Below, piece after piece: positions 35,097-48,032 of a DNA stretch of 64,000 bases (within the stretch, counting starts at the first letter, position 1; each line of letters starts with the position of its first letter). The DNA is from an uncultured Pelagibacteraceae bacterium. Lineage in GTDB: Bacteria > Pseudomonadota > Alphaproteobacteria > Pelagibacterales > Pelagibacteraceae. The notes beneath the pieces are model-generated. The model was not told the origin of the DNA. It was given only the letters and a program-made list of their open reading frames with translations, and searched no databases. The translations under genes were made by a program, and so were the position numbers. The stretch spans positions 1-64,000 of the forward strand of contig CACMYJ010000004.1 of assembly GCA_902617895.1 (NCBI GenBank), written 5' to 3'.

Positions 35097-36490
35097 AAAA
35101 TATGTACAAAATTTTATCAATATTAATAATTTCAATAAGTTATTTTTCGATTTCCAAAGCTCAGGAAATTCCATCATCATTTGCAGATTTAGCAGAAAGA
35201 TTAATGCCATCAGTTGTAAATATTTCAACCACCACTACTGTAACAACTAGATCAAATCCTTTGCCATTTGAATTTCCACCAGGTTCACCATTTGAAGATA
35301 TGTTTGGCTCTCCTCAACAAAGACAAACAAGTGCGCTAGGATCAGGTTTTATAATTGATGAGGAGGGAATTGTAATAACAAACAACCATGTTATTCAAGG
35401 AGCATCAGATATATTTGTCAGAGTAAATGGAGATCAAAATTATAAAGCTGAGGTTCTTGGTGCTGACGCAGGTATGGATATCGCAGTATTAAAAATAAAG
35501 TCTGACGAAAAATTTAAGCCAGTAAAATTTGGCAATTCAGATAAAGCTAGAATTGGAGATTGGGTTATTGCAATAGGTAATCCATTTGGTCTTGGAGGCA
35601 CAGTAACAGCAGGAATAATTTCTGCTAGAAATAGAAGCATAGGACTTTCAAGATATGAGGATTACATTCAAACTGATGCTTCAATAAATCAAGGAAATTC
35701 AGGTGGTCCACTGTTTAATATGAATGGAGATGTCATTGGAATAAATACAGCTATACTTGGACAGTCTGGATCAATTGGAATAGGATTTGCTATCCCATCT
35801 AATAGTGCTCAAAAAGTTATTGATCAATTAATTGAATTTGGAGAAACAAAAAGAGGATGGCTTGGTGTTAGAATTCAAGTAGTAGATCAAGGAATAGCAG
35901 ATGCAGAAAAGCTAGATAAACCTAGAGGTGCTCTGGTTGCTAGTGTTGCTGATAATAGTCCATCAGATAAAGGAGGAATTAAACCTGGCGATATAATTTT
36001 AGAGTTTGATGGAAAACCAATAAATGAAATGAAAGAACTACCTAAAATTGTTGCTGAAACAGATGTTGGAAAAAAAGTAACTGTAAAAGTTTGGAGAAAT
36101 AAAAGAGAAATTACAAAAGAAATAATTCTTGGAAGATTAGAAACATCTGAGGACTTTAAAGCACAAAAACCTGTAATTGAAAAACCAAAGGTGAGGAGAA
36201 TTGAAGGTTTAAAAATCGATGTTCGTTTATTAAGTAAAGATGATATTGAATCTAGAAACCTTCCAAAGAGTACAAGTGGAGTAGTAATTACAAAAATAGA
36301 TAAAGATAGTCCAATTAATTATCTCCAAGTGAATAATGTTATTGTTGAAGCAAATAGAAAAAAAATTAACACAATAGGTGATCTTGATAATGTGGTAAAA
36401 TTGAAATTAAGAAGTGATGAAAATAACTTACTGATTGCAATATATAATAACCAAAATCAAAGAACATATGTTGGTGTTAAATTAAAATAA
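35093..36490 (+). CDS. degP: Periplasmic serine protease DegP/DegQ (Do family)
   Basis: The protein has a signal peptide (MKNMYKILSILIISISYFSISKAQ), a trypsin-like domain with catalytic His99 (TNNHVIQGA), Asp129 (GMDIAVLKI) and Ser203 (NQGNSGGPL), and two PDZ domains, the first beginning near GWLGVRIQ. It degrades and refolds misfolded envelope proteins. The start at 35093 is chosen over 35078 because it gives a normal signal peptide and an ATGA overlap with the upstream gene. The hflKC genes are in the same run, and miaA starts 4 bases downstream. Confidence 0.95.
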   Translation: MKNMYKILSILIISISYFSISKAQEIPSSFADLAERLMPSVVNISTTTTVTTRSNPLPFEFPPGSPFEDMFGSPQQRQTSALGSGFIIDEEGIVITNNHVIQGASDIFVRVNGDQNYKAEVLGADAGMDIAVLKIKSDEKFKPVKFGNSDKARIGDWVIAIGNPFGLGGTVTAGIISARNRSIGLSRYEDYIQTDASINQGNSGGPLFNMNGDVIGINTAILGQSGSIGIGFAIPSNSAQKVIDQLIEFGETKRGWLGVRIQVVDQGIADAEKLDKPRGALVASVADNSPSDKGGIKPGDIILEFDGKPINEMKELPKIVAETDVGKKVTVKVWRNKREITKEIILGRLETSEDFKAQKPVIEKPKVRRIEGLKIDVRLLSKDDIESRNLPKSTSGVVITKIDKDSPINYLQVNNVIVEANRKKINTIGDLDNVVKLKLRSDENNLLIAIYNNQNQRTYVGVKLK

Positions 36491-36494
36491 CCAA

Positions 36495-37403
36495 ATGGAC
36501 CTTAAGTCCAAAATAATATTAATTTCAGGTCCTACAGCATCTGGCAAATCTAAACTTGCATTAAAAATTGCTAAAAAAATAAATGGGGAAATTATAAATG
36601 CAGATAGTATGCAGGTTTATAAAGAATTAAAGATATTGACTGCTCGACCTTCGGAAATTGATTTAAAAAAAATAGAACATCACTTATATGGTTTTAGAAC
36701 TGTTAAAAAAGATTTTTCATCTGGCGAATGGTTAAAATTAGCAAAAAAAAATATAAAAAAAATTAGAGATAAAAATAAAATACCAGTTTTAGTTGGTGGT
36801 ACCGGTCTTTATTTCAAAGCATTGACTGATGGCTTGGTTAAAATTCCAAATATACCAATTTCTTTTCGTAATAAAATAAGACGATTGCAAATTAGTTTAG
36901 GTCAAAAAAAATTTTATTCAAAACTTTTAAAAAATGATACATTAGTAAAAAACAGGATTGATCCTACTGATCTTCAAAGATCTATTAGAGCTTATGAGGT
37001 TATTTCATTTACAAAAAAATCAATTTTTGAATGGTATAAGAAAACAAAACCTTCTTTTCGAAATGATCAATTTATTAAAATTTATATTGATTACCCCAGA
37101 GATGAACTAATTAGTAAAATTTCTAAAAGAGTAGATCAAATGATGAAAAATGGAGCTATTCAAGAAGTTAAGGATTTTTTAAAGCTTAACTTGAAGAGTG
37201 ATAGTAACATCTTCAAAGTTATAGGAATAAGAGAGATTAAAGAATTTATTGATAAAAAAACTTCTATGCATGATTTAAAACTTAATATTGTTATAAAAAC
37301 TAGACAATACGCTAAAAGGCAGAGAACTTGGTCTAGAGGTCAAATGAGAGATTGGCAAAAATTTGATGCTGAGTCTCTTTCAAAATTTATAAAAAAATTA
37401 TAA
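36495..37403 (+). CDS. miaA: tRNA dimethylallyltransferase
   Basis: MiaA transfers a dimethylallyl group to A37 of tRNAs that read codons starting with U. The P-loop ISGPTASGKSKLALKIA, the substrate stretch NADSMQVYKEL with TARPS, VGGTGLYFKAL and the C-terminal RQYAKRQRTWSRGQ are diagnostic. The length is 302 residues. DMAPP comes from the pathway begun by Dxs. It lies 4 bases after degP. Confidence 0.95.
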   Translation: MDLKSKIILISGPTASGKSKLALKIAKKINGEIINADSMQVYKELKILTARPSEIDLKKIEHHLYGFRTVKKDFSSGEWLKLAKKNIKKIRDKNKIPVLVGGTGLYFKALTDGLVKIPNIPISFRNKIRRLQISLGQKKFYSKLLKNDTLVKNRIDPTDLQRSIRAYEVISFTKKSIFEWYKKTKPSFRNDQFIKIYIDYPRDELISKISKRVDQMMKNGAIQEVKDFLKLNLKSDSNIFKVIGIREIKEFIDKKTSMHDLKLNIVIKTRQYAKRQRTWSRGQMRDWQKFDAESLSKFIKKL

Positions 37404-37419
37404 AAATCCTCACAATAAC

Positions 37420-37456
37420 TTGACCAATGAGTACAACTTCAGCTAGATTGGCTGAA
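37420..37456 (+). promoter_or_regulatory. Candidate ilvB promoter with dyad around the -10
   Basis: TTGACC (37420-37425) and TAGATT (37444-37449) are 18 bases apart. The dyad TTCAGC (37438-37443) and GCTGAA (37451-37456) encloses the -10 exactly. The ATG begins at 37456, six bases past the -10, so a transcript from this promoter would be leaderless or nearly so. A repressor site is a natural reading. Confidence 0.5.
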
Positions 37457-39222
37457 TGCCAAAATTTTATTCAGGAGCTGAGATAGTATTCAAATGTTTG
37501 GAAGATCAAAATGTTAGTCACATATTTGGTTATCCGGGAGGAGCAGTCCTTCCAATATATGATGAATTAAAAAATTTTAACTCAATAAAACATATTTTAG
37601 TAAGACATGAACAGGGCGCAGGACATGCTGCAGAAGGCTATGCAAGATCAACTGGAAAACCAGGTGTATTGTTAGTAACTTCAGGCCCTGGAGCCACCAA
37701 TGCTGTTACTGCCTTAACAGACGCTTACATGGACTCTGTCCCATTAGTTTGTATAACTGGACAAGTTCCAACGCATTTAATTGGTACCGATGCATTTCAA
37801 GAATGTGACACAACTGGAATTACTAGACCTTGTACTAAACATAATTGGTTAGTCAAAGATGTTAATGACTTAGCTGAAATAATGCATAAAGCTTTTGAAG
37901 TAGCAACAACAGGCAGACCAGGACCTGTTTTAGTCGATATACCAAAAGATATTCAATTTCAAAAATCTAAATACAAAAATTTTAAAAATAATAAAAAATT
38001 AAATGGCAAATCTCATAATAACTATTCACAAAAGAATATTGATGAATTAATTAATTTAATTAGCAAAGCAAAAAAACCAATTTTTTATACTGGAGGTGGA
38101 GTAATAAATTCAGGTACAAAAGCTAGTGAGCTCTTAAGAGAACTTGTATATACAACAGGTTTTCCAATAACTTCAACTTTGCAGGGTCTGGGTTGTTTTC
38201 CTGCTGATGATAATCAATTTTTAGGAATGTTAGGTATGCATGGTACTTATGAAGCAAACAACGCTATGTATAGTTGTGACTTAATGATAAACGTTGGCGC
38301 AAGATTTGACGATAGAATTACAGGCAAAATTGATGAGTTCTCTCCCAAATCTAAAAAAGTTCATATTGATATAGATCCATCATCTATAAATAAAAATGTA
38401 AAAGTAGATCTAGCAATTGTAGGAGATATTAAATCAGTTTTAACAACAACATTAAAAACTTTTAAAAAATCAAAAAAAAATTTTTCTAAGTCAAATAAGT
38501 CTCAAATATCTAATTGGTGGGAACAAATTCAGAAATGGAGATCTAAAAGATCATTAGATTATATTGGTAGTGAAGAGACAATAAAACCACAGTATGCAAT
38601 TGAAAGATTATACGAGCTGACTAAAGATAAAGATACATATATAACAACTGAGGTAGGCCAACATCAAATGTGGGCTGCTCAACATTATAAGTTCAATAAA
38701 CCAAATAGATGGATGACTTCAGGGGGTCTTGGTACAATGGGATATGGCTTACCTGCAGCTGTTGGAGTTCAGATTGCACATCCTAAAAAATTAGTTATTG
38801 ATATTGCTGGAGAAGCCTCTGTTTTAATGACTATGCAAGAAATGTCTACAGCAGTGCAATACAATTTACCCATTAAAATATTTATTTTAAATAATGAATA
38901 CATGGGAATGGTAAGACAGTGGCAGGAATTACTCCATGATAAAAACTATTCTGAAAGTTACACTGCTGCATTACCAGATTTTGTTAAAATGGCTGAGGCC
39001 TATGGTTGTGTTGGCATAAGAGCAAAAACACCTGAAGAATTAGATGATAAGATCATTGAAATGTTAAACACAGATCGACCAGTAATATTTGATTGCCTTG
39101 TAGATAAACAAGAAAACTGTTTTCCAATGATACCTTCTGGAAAACCTCATAATCAAATGTTACTTGGTCCTAAAGATCAAAAAGAAAAAAAGATTACTGG
39201 AAAGGGTAGAACATTGGTTTAA
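37456..39222 (+). CDS. ilvB: Acetolactate synthase large subunit
   Basis: The catalytic subunit joins two pyruvates, or pyruvate and 2-oxobutyrate, in the first common step of valine, leucine and isoleucine synthesis. Thiamine-enzyme signatures are HIFGYPGGAVLPIYDEL, RHEQGAGHAAEGYARSTGKPGV, ATNAVTALTDAYMDSVPLVCITGQV and the C-terminal diphosphate-binding part DIAGEASVLMTMQE to NNEYMGMVRQWQE. It has 588 residues. The small subunit gene begins on its last base, and ilvC and leuA follow. Confidence 0.96.
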   Translation: MPKFYSGAEIVFKCLEDQNVSHIFGYPGGAVLPIYDELKNFNSIKHILVRHEQGAGHAAEGYARSTGKPGVLLVTSGPGATNAVTALTDAYMDSVPLVCITGQVPTHLIGTDAFQECDTTGITRPCTKHNWLVKDVNDLAEIMHKAFEVATTGRPGPVLVDIPKDIQFQKSKYKNFKNNKKLNGKSHNNYSQKNIDELINLISKAKKPIFYTGGGVINSGTKASELLRELVYTTGFPITSTLQGLGCFPADDNQFLGMLGMHGTYEANNAMYSCDLMINVGARFDDRITGKIDEFSPKSKKVHIDIDPSSINKNVKVDLAIVGDIKSVLTTTLKTFKKSKKNFSKSNKSQISNWWEQIQKWRSKRSLDYIGSEETIKPQYAIERLYELTKDKDTYITTEVGQHQMWAAQHYKFNKPNRWMTSGGLGTMGYGLPAAVGVQIAHPKKLVIDIAGEASVLMTMQEMSTAVQYNLPIKIFILNNEYMGMVRQWQELLHDKNYSESYTAALPDFVKMAEAYGCVGIRAKTPEELDDKIIEMLNTDRPVIFDCLVDKQENCFPMIPSGKPHNQMLLGPKDQKEKKITGKGRTLV

Positions 39223-39770
39223 TGGCTAACTCAAAATCAGCATATAGTTTTGCGGGAAAAAAGCAGAAGCCCGATACTCATATTATAGTTGTATGGGTAG
39301 ATAATGAGGCTGGAGTTTTAGCTCGTGTAGTTGGTTTATTTTCCGGAAGAGGCTACAATATCGAATCTCTTGCAGTAGCTGAGGTCGATCAGAAGCAAAA
39401 TATTTCAAGAATAACAATTGTAACAACGGGGACACCACAAGTAGTTAATCAGATTAAACTTCAATTAAAAAAATTAGTTCCAGTCCATAAAGTAGCAGAT
39501 TTTAAGAGAGAAGATAAAAATGTTATTTTTAAAGAAATGGCATTGTTTAAATTTGTTGCAAACAATGGTAAATTAAATAAAGCCTTTGAAGCTTGTAAAA
39601 ATTTTAATCCAGTAATATTAGATAAAACAAATAAATCAAATGTTATACAAATTACAGCTTTAAGAAGAGAAATAGACAGTATGTCAAAAAATTTAAAAAA
39701 ATTTGGTTTGGTAAGTGTTTCAAGAACAGGTGCAGTTGCCATGACTAGAGGGTCAGAAATATTTAAATAA
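39222..39770 (+). CDS. ilvH: Acetolactate synthase small (regulatory) subunit
   Basis: A 182-residue regulatory subunit with an N-terminal ACT domain (HIIVVWVDNEAGVLARVVGLFSGRGYNIESLAVAEVD) that gives valine feedback inhibition, and a C-terminal domain that activates IlvB. It is translationally coupled to ilvB by a one-base overlap and followed by ilvC after 23 bases. Confidence 0.95.
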   Translation: MANSKSAYSFAGKKQKPDTHIIVVWVDNEAGVLARVVGLFSGRGYNIESLAVAEVDQKQNISRITIVTTGTPQVVNQIKLQLKKLVPVHKVADFKREDKNVIFKEMALFKFVANNGKLNKAFEACKNFNPVILDKTNKSNVIQITALRREIDSMSKNLKKFGLVSVSRTGAVAMTRGSEIFK

Positions 39771-39781
39771 ATAAAAATTAA

Positions 39782-40816
<1,035 letters not shown>

Positions 40817-40857
40817 ATAAATTATTGTTTTATCTGGTCTAAAATAGCCATTTTATT

Positions 40858-40894
40858 TTGCAATCTGAGCGTGAGCATGTATGATACCTATGCT
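40858..40894 (+). promoter_or_regulatory. Candidate leuA promoter with dyad around the -10
   Basis: TTGCAA (40858-40863) and TATGAT (40880-40885) are 16 bases apart in the 90-base ilvC-leuA gap. The dyad AGCAT (40874-40878) and ATGCT (40890-40894) flanks the -10. leuA starts 22 bases after the -10. The arrangement resembles that before ilvB. Confidence 0.5.
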
Positions 40895-40906
40895 TAAATT
40901 AATAAA

Positions 40907-43530
<2,624 letters not shown>

Positions 43531-43535
43531 TCAAA

Positions 43536-44378
43536 ATGTCTAGAGAAATGGGCAGAGATGATTTGGTTATATCTGCTCGTTCAATTTTTTTGAATAAAGG
43601 TAATAGACGAAAATTTTCACTTTTAACTTTAATTGTAGTATCAATAATTGTTTTATCATTAGAATATTTTAAAACAGGACCTATTAATCAGTTTAGGTCA
43701 GTAGCTAAAGATGCTGTTTTTAAAACTTCATATATTATATCATTACCATTTTTATCTTTAAAAAATGCTTATTACGGTGCTAGTGATCTTTTAAATATAC
43801 ATGAAGAAAATAAAAAACTTAAGATTATTGATTTAAATATTGAAGAGTTAAAACTTGAAAATCAATTTTTAAAAGAAGAAAATTTAAGGCTTAATGCACT
43901 GATTGAAGAAAAAAACCTCTTTTCAGATAATTATCATTTAACTAAAACTTTACTGGATCAGGAGAGTCCGTATTTAAGATCAATTGTGATTAATAAAGGT
44001 TTCAAACATGATATTAAAATAGGCTCAGGTGTGAGAAGTGGATCATATTTTATAGGGAAGGTAGTTGCTGTTAATTACTTAACTTCGAGAGTTTTATTAA
44101 TAAATGATCTTAATAGTAAGATACCAGTAATAATTGAGCCTAATGGAATTAGTGCAATAGTTTCAGGGAATGGAAGTAAATTAAATGGTGATATTGAGTA
44201 TTTGCCTGAAAAAAATCAAGTCGAAGAGGGTCATATTGTTTATACTTCAGGAGCTGATGGGATAATTTCCTCTGGAATACCCATAGGCAAAATAATTATT
44301 ATAAATTCCAAAAAATTTGTGAAATTTTTTGCAGATTTTGATCAAATTAATTTTGTTAAGGTTTATTTTAAAAAGTGA
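43536..44378 (+). CDS. mreC: Rod-shape-determining protein MreC
   Basis: MreC is a bitopic membrane protein linking MreB to the wall enzymes. One membrane segment (about residues 28-45, LLTLIVVSIIVLSLEYF), a coiled coil (HEENKKLKIIDLNIEELKLENQFLKEENLRL) and the periplasmic beta domains that follow are evident in 280 residues. It overlaps mreD by 4 bases. Confidence 0.93.
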   Translation: MSREMGRDDLVISARSIFLNKGNRRKFSLLTLIVVSIIVLSLEYFKTGPINQFRSVAKDAVFKTSYIISLPFLSLKNAYYGASDLLNIHEENKKLKIIDLNIEELKLENQFLKEENLRLNALIEEKNLFSDNYHLTKTLLDQESPYLRSIVINKGFKHDIKIGSGVRSGSYFIGKVVAVNYLTSRVLLINDLNSKIPVIIEPNGISAIVSGNGSKLNGDIEYLPEKNQVEEGHIVYTSGADGIISSGIPIGKIIIINSKKFVKFFADFDQINFVKVYFKK

Positions 44379-44905
44379 GTTTATTTGCTAACAGAATTTA
44401 TTCTAAGACAATTACAAGTTTACCCACTTTAATTTTATTTTTAGTAGTAATTTTAGGTTTAAATATTAATATTATTTATAAAAATTATGATTTTATCATA
44501 AACTTTAGCTACATAATTGTATTCTTCTGGAGTTTAAAAAAACCAGAGCATCTAGGTTATGGATTAATTTTTTTTGCAGGTATTATAAATGATGTAGTTC
44601 AAAGTTTACCAATTGGAATATCTTCCCTAGATTATTTATTATTATCTGCGATTGGAGCATTTATAAGAAATAGAACAATCATATACAATTTAATTTATGA
44701 TTGGATATCATTTTTCATAGCAATTTTAATTGTAGGATCAGTAAATTACATTATATTAATATCAATATTTAAAATTCCAATTGTCTATGAAAGTTTAATA
44801 TTGGGTTTATTTGTTACATTTTTAATTTACCCTATATTTTTCAAAATATTTGTTTGGATAGATAATATGGTGCTATTTAAAAAAAATGATAAAAAAAACA
44901 GATAA
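44375..44905 (+). CDS. mreD: Rod-shape-determining protein MreD
   Basis: A 176-residue membrane protein with about five hydrophobic segments and the MreD-like stretch GLIFFAGIINDVVQSLPIGISSLDYLLLSAIGAFI. It begins with GTG overlapping the mreC stop and overlaps mrdA by 20 bases. It completes the MreBCD complex. Sequence conservation is low, so the call relies partly on position. Confidence 0.88.
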   Translation: MSLFANRIYSKTITSLPTLILFLVVILGLNINIIYKNYDFIINFSYIIVFFWSLKKPEHLGYGLIFFAGIINDVVQSLPIGISSLDYLLLSAIGAFIRNRTIIYNLIYDWISFFIAILIVGSVNYIILISIFKIPIVYESLILGLFVTFLIYPIFFKIFVWIDNMVLFKKNDKKNR

Positions 44906-46832
44906 TTTAAATAAAAATAAAATTATAAGTAGAAGACTTTTTGTTTTAGTTGCTGCAAAAATTGGGTTACTTGGGATTGTTACTTCAAGATTATATAATC
45001 TTCAAATTTCTCAAAAGCAAAAATATGAAGTTTTATCTGACAAAAATAGAATTAGAGAATGGAAAACTCCACCTCAAAGAGGAATAATAACTGATTATTT
45101 TAATAATGTTATTGCAGATAATCAAAGAGTTTATCAAGTTCATTTATCTCTTGAAGAAGTTTCCAATTTTAATAATTCAATTTTTAAACTTAAAAATATT
45201 ATTAGTCTTAAAGAGGATGAAATAAAAAAAATATATGATAAGAAAGAAAAGTCTAAGCCGTGGGATACTTTAATAATTTCTGAAAATTTATCATGGAACG
45301 AATTTTCTAAATTAAATTTGTACTTGCATGAATTGGATGGAGCCAAGCCAGTTTTGTCTACTTCAAGATATTATCCTTACTCCAATGATTTAGTACATGT
45401 TGTTGGTTATGTTGGTGATGCAACAACTCAAGATATTCAAAATAAAAAAAAAATAGAGGAAAACTTTGTACCGGGTTTAAAAGTTGGAAAAATTGGTATT
45501 GAAAATTCAAAAGATACTGACCTAATAGGAAATCATGGAACTAAAAGATATGAAGTAAATGCATCAGGAAAAAAAATAAGTGAAATTAGTTATAATAAAG
45601 AAACTCAAGGTGAAAATTTAAGAACAACCATAGACTTAGAAATTCAGCAATTGGCTCAAGGGTTATTAAAAAATCAAGCTGGCTCAATATGTGTTATGGA
45701 TATATACACAGGTGAAGTAATTACCATGGCATCGTCCCCAACATATGATCCAAATAAGTTTACGAATGGAATAAGTACTAAAGATTGGAATGAAATTAAA
45801 AATAATAAGTTAAGACCTTTATTAAATAAATCATTAGCTGGACTATATTCCCCTGGATCAACTATAAAACCCTTGGTTGCACTTGCTGCTCTAGAATATG
45901 GAATAATAGACAAAAAATTTAAAGTAAACTGTAAAGGCCATGATCATCCATATGAATTGTATGGAGAGAGATATCATTGTTGGAAAAAAAATGGTCATGG
46001 ATGGATGAGTATGAGAAATGCCATTAAACAGTCATGTGATATTTATTTTTATGAAGTCGCAAGGCTTTTAGGCGTAGATAAGCTATCATTAATTGCAAAA
46101 AGATATGGCCTAGGTTCAAAAGTCTTAGAAGATTTTTTTTCAGAAGAAAAAAAAGGAATTGTCCCCTCAACTAAATGGAAAAAACAAGTTTTAGAGCAGT
46201 CTTGGTATCTTGGCGAAACTGTAATTACTGGGATAGGACAGGGTTACATTCAGACTACCCCACTTCAATTATGTTTAATGACAGCGCAGTTGGCTAATGG
46301 AGGCTTCAAAATTAAACCAAATTTAATTTATGATAAAGAAATAGATTTAGATATTATTAAATCAAAAATTGAAAGCGAAAAAAAAAAATCTGTAAGTCAA
46401 AATATTTTAGAAGATCAAGAATTTAAATATTATGAAAGACTTTACAGAAATCCAAATAATTTAAAGTTAGTTCTGGATGCAATGTATGGGTCAACCAATG
46501 AACAATTTGGAACCTCCTTCAGATCTAGACACAAAGAAGATAAATACAAGTTTGCTGGAAAAACTGGAACTTCTCAAGTTAAAAGAATTACTGATCAAGA
46601 TAGAGAGCTTGATTTAGACCTTGAAGAGATAGAATATAAAAGTAGAGATCATGCTTTATTTATTGCATTTGCGCCTTATGATAAACCAAGATATTCCCTT
46701 AGTGTTTTGATAGAGCATGGAGGCTCTGGGAGTAAAGCAGCCGCTCCAATAGCAAACAAATTAATAAAAAAAATTTTAGATAGGCATGAATTAAGAGAAA
46801 AAATTAGAAAAGATTTAAAAAATATTGCATGA
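44886..46832 (+). CDS. mrdA: Penicillin-binding protein 2 (elongation transpeptidase)
   Basis: PBP2 crosslinks peptidoglycan during elongation. The protein has an N-terminal membrane anchor (residues about 17-37), a dimerisation domain with QRGIITDYFNNVIADN, and the transpeptidase domain with SPGSTIKPLVA (active Ser at about 325), an SCD-type motif (KQSCDIYFYE) and KTGTSQ at about 560. It has 648 residues. It overlaps mreD by 20 bases and mrdB by 4 bases, and works with the RodA glycosyltransferase encoded next. Confidence 0.95.
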   Translation: MIKKTDNLNKNKIISRRLFVLVAAKIGLLGIVTSRLYNLQISQKQKYEVLSDKNRIREWKTPPQRGIITDYFNNVIADNQRVYQVHLSLEEVSNFNNSIFKLKNIISLKEDEIKKIYDKKEKSKPWDTLIISENLSWNEFSKLNLYLHELDGAKPVLSTSRYYPYSNDLVHVVGYVGDATTQDIQNKKKIEENFVPGLKVGKIGIENSKDTDLIGNHGTKRYEVNASGKKISEISYNKETQGENLRTTIDLEIQQLAQGLLKNQAGSICVMDIYTGEVITMASSPTYDPNKFTNGISTKDWNEIKNNKLRPLLNKSLAGLYSPGSTIKPLVALAALEYGIIDKKFKVNCKGHDHPYELYGERYHCWKKNGHGWMSMRNAIKQSCDIYFYEVARLLGVDKLSLIAKRYGLGSKVLEDFFSEEKKGIVPSTKWKKQVLEQSWYLGETVITGIGQGYIQTTPLQLCLMTAQLANGGFKIKPNLIYDKEIDLDIIKSKIESEKKKSVSQNILEDQEFKYYERLYRNPNNLKLVLDAMYGSTNEQFGTSFRSRHKEDKYKFAGKTGTSQVKRITDQDRELDLDLEEIEYKSRDHALFIAFAPYDKPRYSLSVLIEHGGSGSKAAAPIANKLIKKILDRHELREKIRKDLKNIA

Positions 46833-47959
46833 TACTTTCAACGTCTCTAAACTCTACCAGTTATTCATTTATTGATAAACTGAAGGCAGTTGACTATTTT
46901 TTAATAATAATCGTTGCCATAATAGGTTCATTAAGTGTATTTTCAATATATTCTACTGAGAGTGGGAACTTTTCTTTTTATACTAAAAATCATCTTACTA
47001 GATTTCTAGTATTTTTTTCTATGTTTTTAGTTCTGTCATTTGTAAGAGTTTCATTTTGGTATAGACAGGCATATATTTTTTATATTCTAGGAACTTTACT
47101 TCTATTACTTGTAATTTTTTTTGGAATTTCAGCATCAGGATCTAAACGATGGATAAATCTTTTCATAATGAACCTTCAGCCTTCAGAACTAATGAAAATT
47201 GCAATAATAGTTTGTTTTGCAAGATATTACCATCGAATTCAAAGCTCAGATATTCAAAGTTATAAATATTTATTACAACCAATTATACTTTTGTTGATAC
47301 CTTGCTATTTAGTTATAACTCAACCTGATTTAGGAACAGCAATTTTAATAGCAGGAAGTGGGTTGGCTATTATTTGGTTAGCAGGACTTAATTTGAAATA
47401 TTTTATATATTCAGGATTAATATTGTTAGTCTCATTACCTTTTGTAATTTCAATTTTAAAACCATATCAAAAATCTAGAATATTAACTTTTTTTAATCCA
47501 GACAGAGACCCTTTGGGTGCAGGTTATCAAATAATTCAATCTAAAATAGCAATTGGTTCAGGAGGATTATTAGGTAAAGGTTTCTTGCAGGGTACACAAA
47601 GTTATCTTGAATTCTTACCTGAAAAACACACTGACTTTATTTTTACTCTTTTTTCTGAAGAATTTGGCTTTGTTGGTTCAATGCTTCTAATTTTATTATA
47701 CGCTTTATTAATTTATAGAATAATAAGGATTGGTTTTTCTAGTAGATCATTTTTTGCAAAACTATACTGTTATGGTTTTGCATCTGCTTTATTCTTATAT
47801 ATTTTTGTAAATATAGCCATGGTAGTAGGTTTGTTGCCAATCGTTGGAGCACCACTACCTATCATGTCATACGGAGGATCATCTATGTTATCAATAATGC
47901 TAGGTTTAAGTATTGTAATGAGCTGCAAAATTTACAGTCGAGATCCGATCGGCAATTAA
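46829..47959 (+). CDS. mrdB: RodA peptidoglycan glycosyltransferase (SEDS family)
   Basis: A 376-residue polytopic membrane protein of the SEDS family, which polymerises lipid II during rod elongation. SEDS motifs are GSKRWINLFIMNLQPSELMKIA, ITQPDLGTAIL, GKGFLQGTQSYLEFLPEKHTDFIFTLFSEEFGFVG and the terminal GAPLPIMSYGGSSML. It is the last gene of the shape cluster, overlapping mrdA by 4 bases. Confidence 0.95.
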   Translation: MILSTSLNSTSYSFIDKLKAVDYFLIIIVAIIGSLSVFSIYSTESGNFSFYTKNHLTRFLVFFSMFLVLSFVRVSFWYRQAYIFYILGTLLLLLVIFFGISASGSKRWINLFIMNLQPSELMKIAIIVCFARYYHRIQSSDIQSYKYLLQPIILLLIPCYLVITQPDLGTAILIAGSGLAIIWLAGLNLKYFIYSGLILLVSLPFVISILKPYQKSRILTFFNPDRDPLGAGYQIIQSKIAIGSGGLLGKGFLQGTQSYLEFLPEKHTDFIFTLFSEEFGFVGSMLLILLYALLIYRIIRIGFSSRSFFAKLYCYGFASALFLYIFVNIAMVVGLLPIVGAPLPIMSYGGSSMLSIMLGLSIVMSCKIYSRDPIGN

Positions 47960-48032
47960 GATAATGTAAACAGTTATCCACCGCGATCAAATAACATCTA
48001 TAATAATTTAACCCACCAACTATATTTTTCCT

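Noticed and set aside
40817-40906. Riboswitch or attenuator before leuA
   Set aside because: The gap is only 90 bases and has no leader peptide rich in Leu codons or a terminator-antiterminator pair; a promoter with a dyad explains it better.
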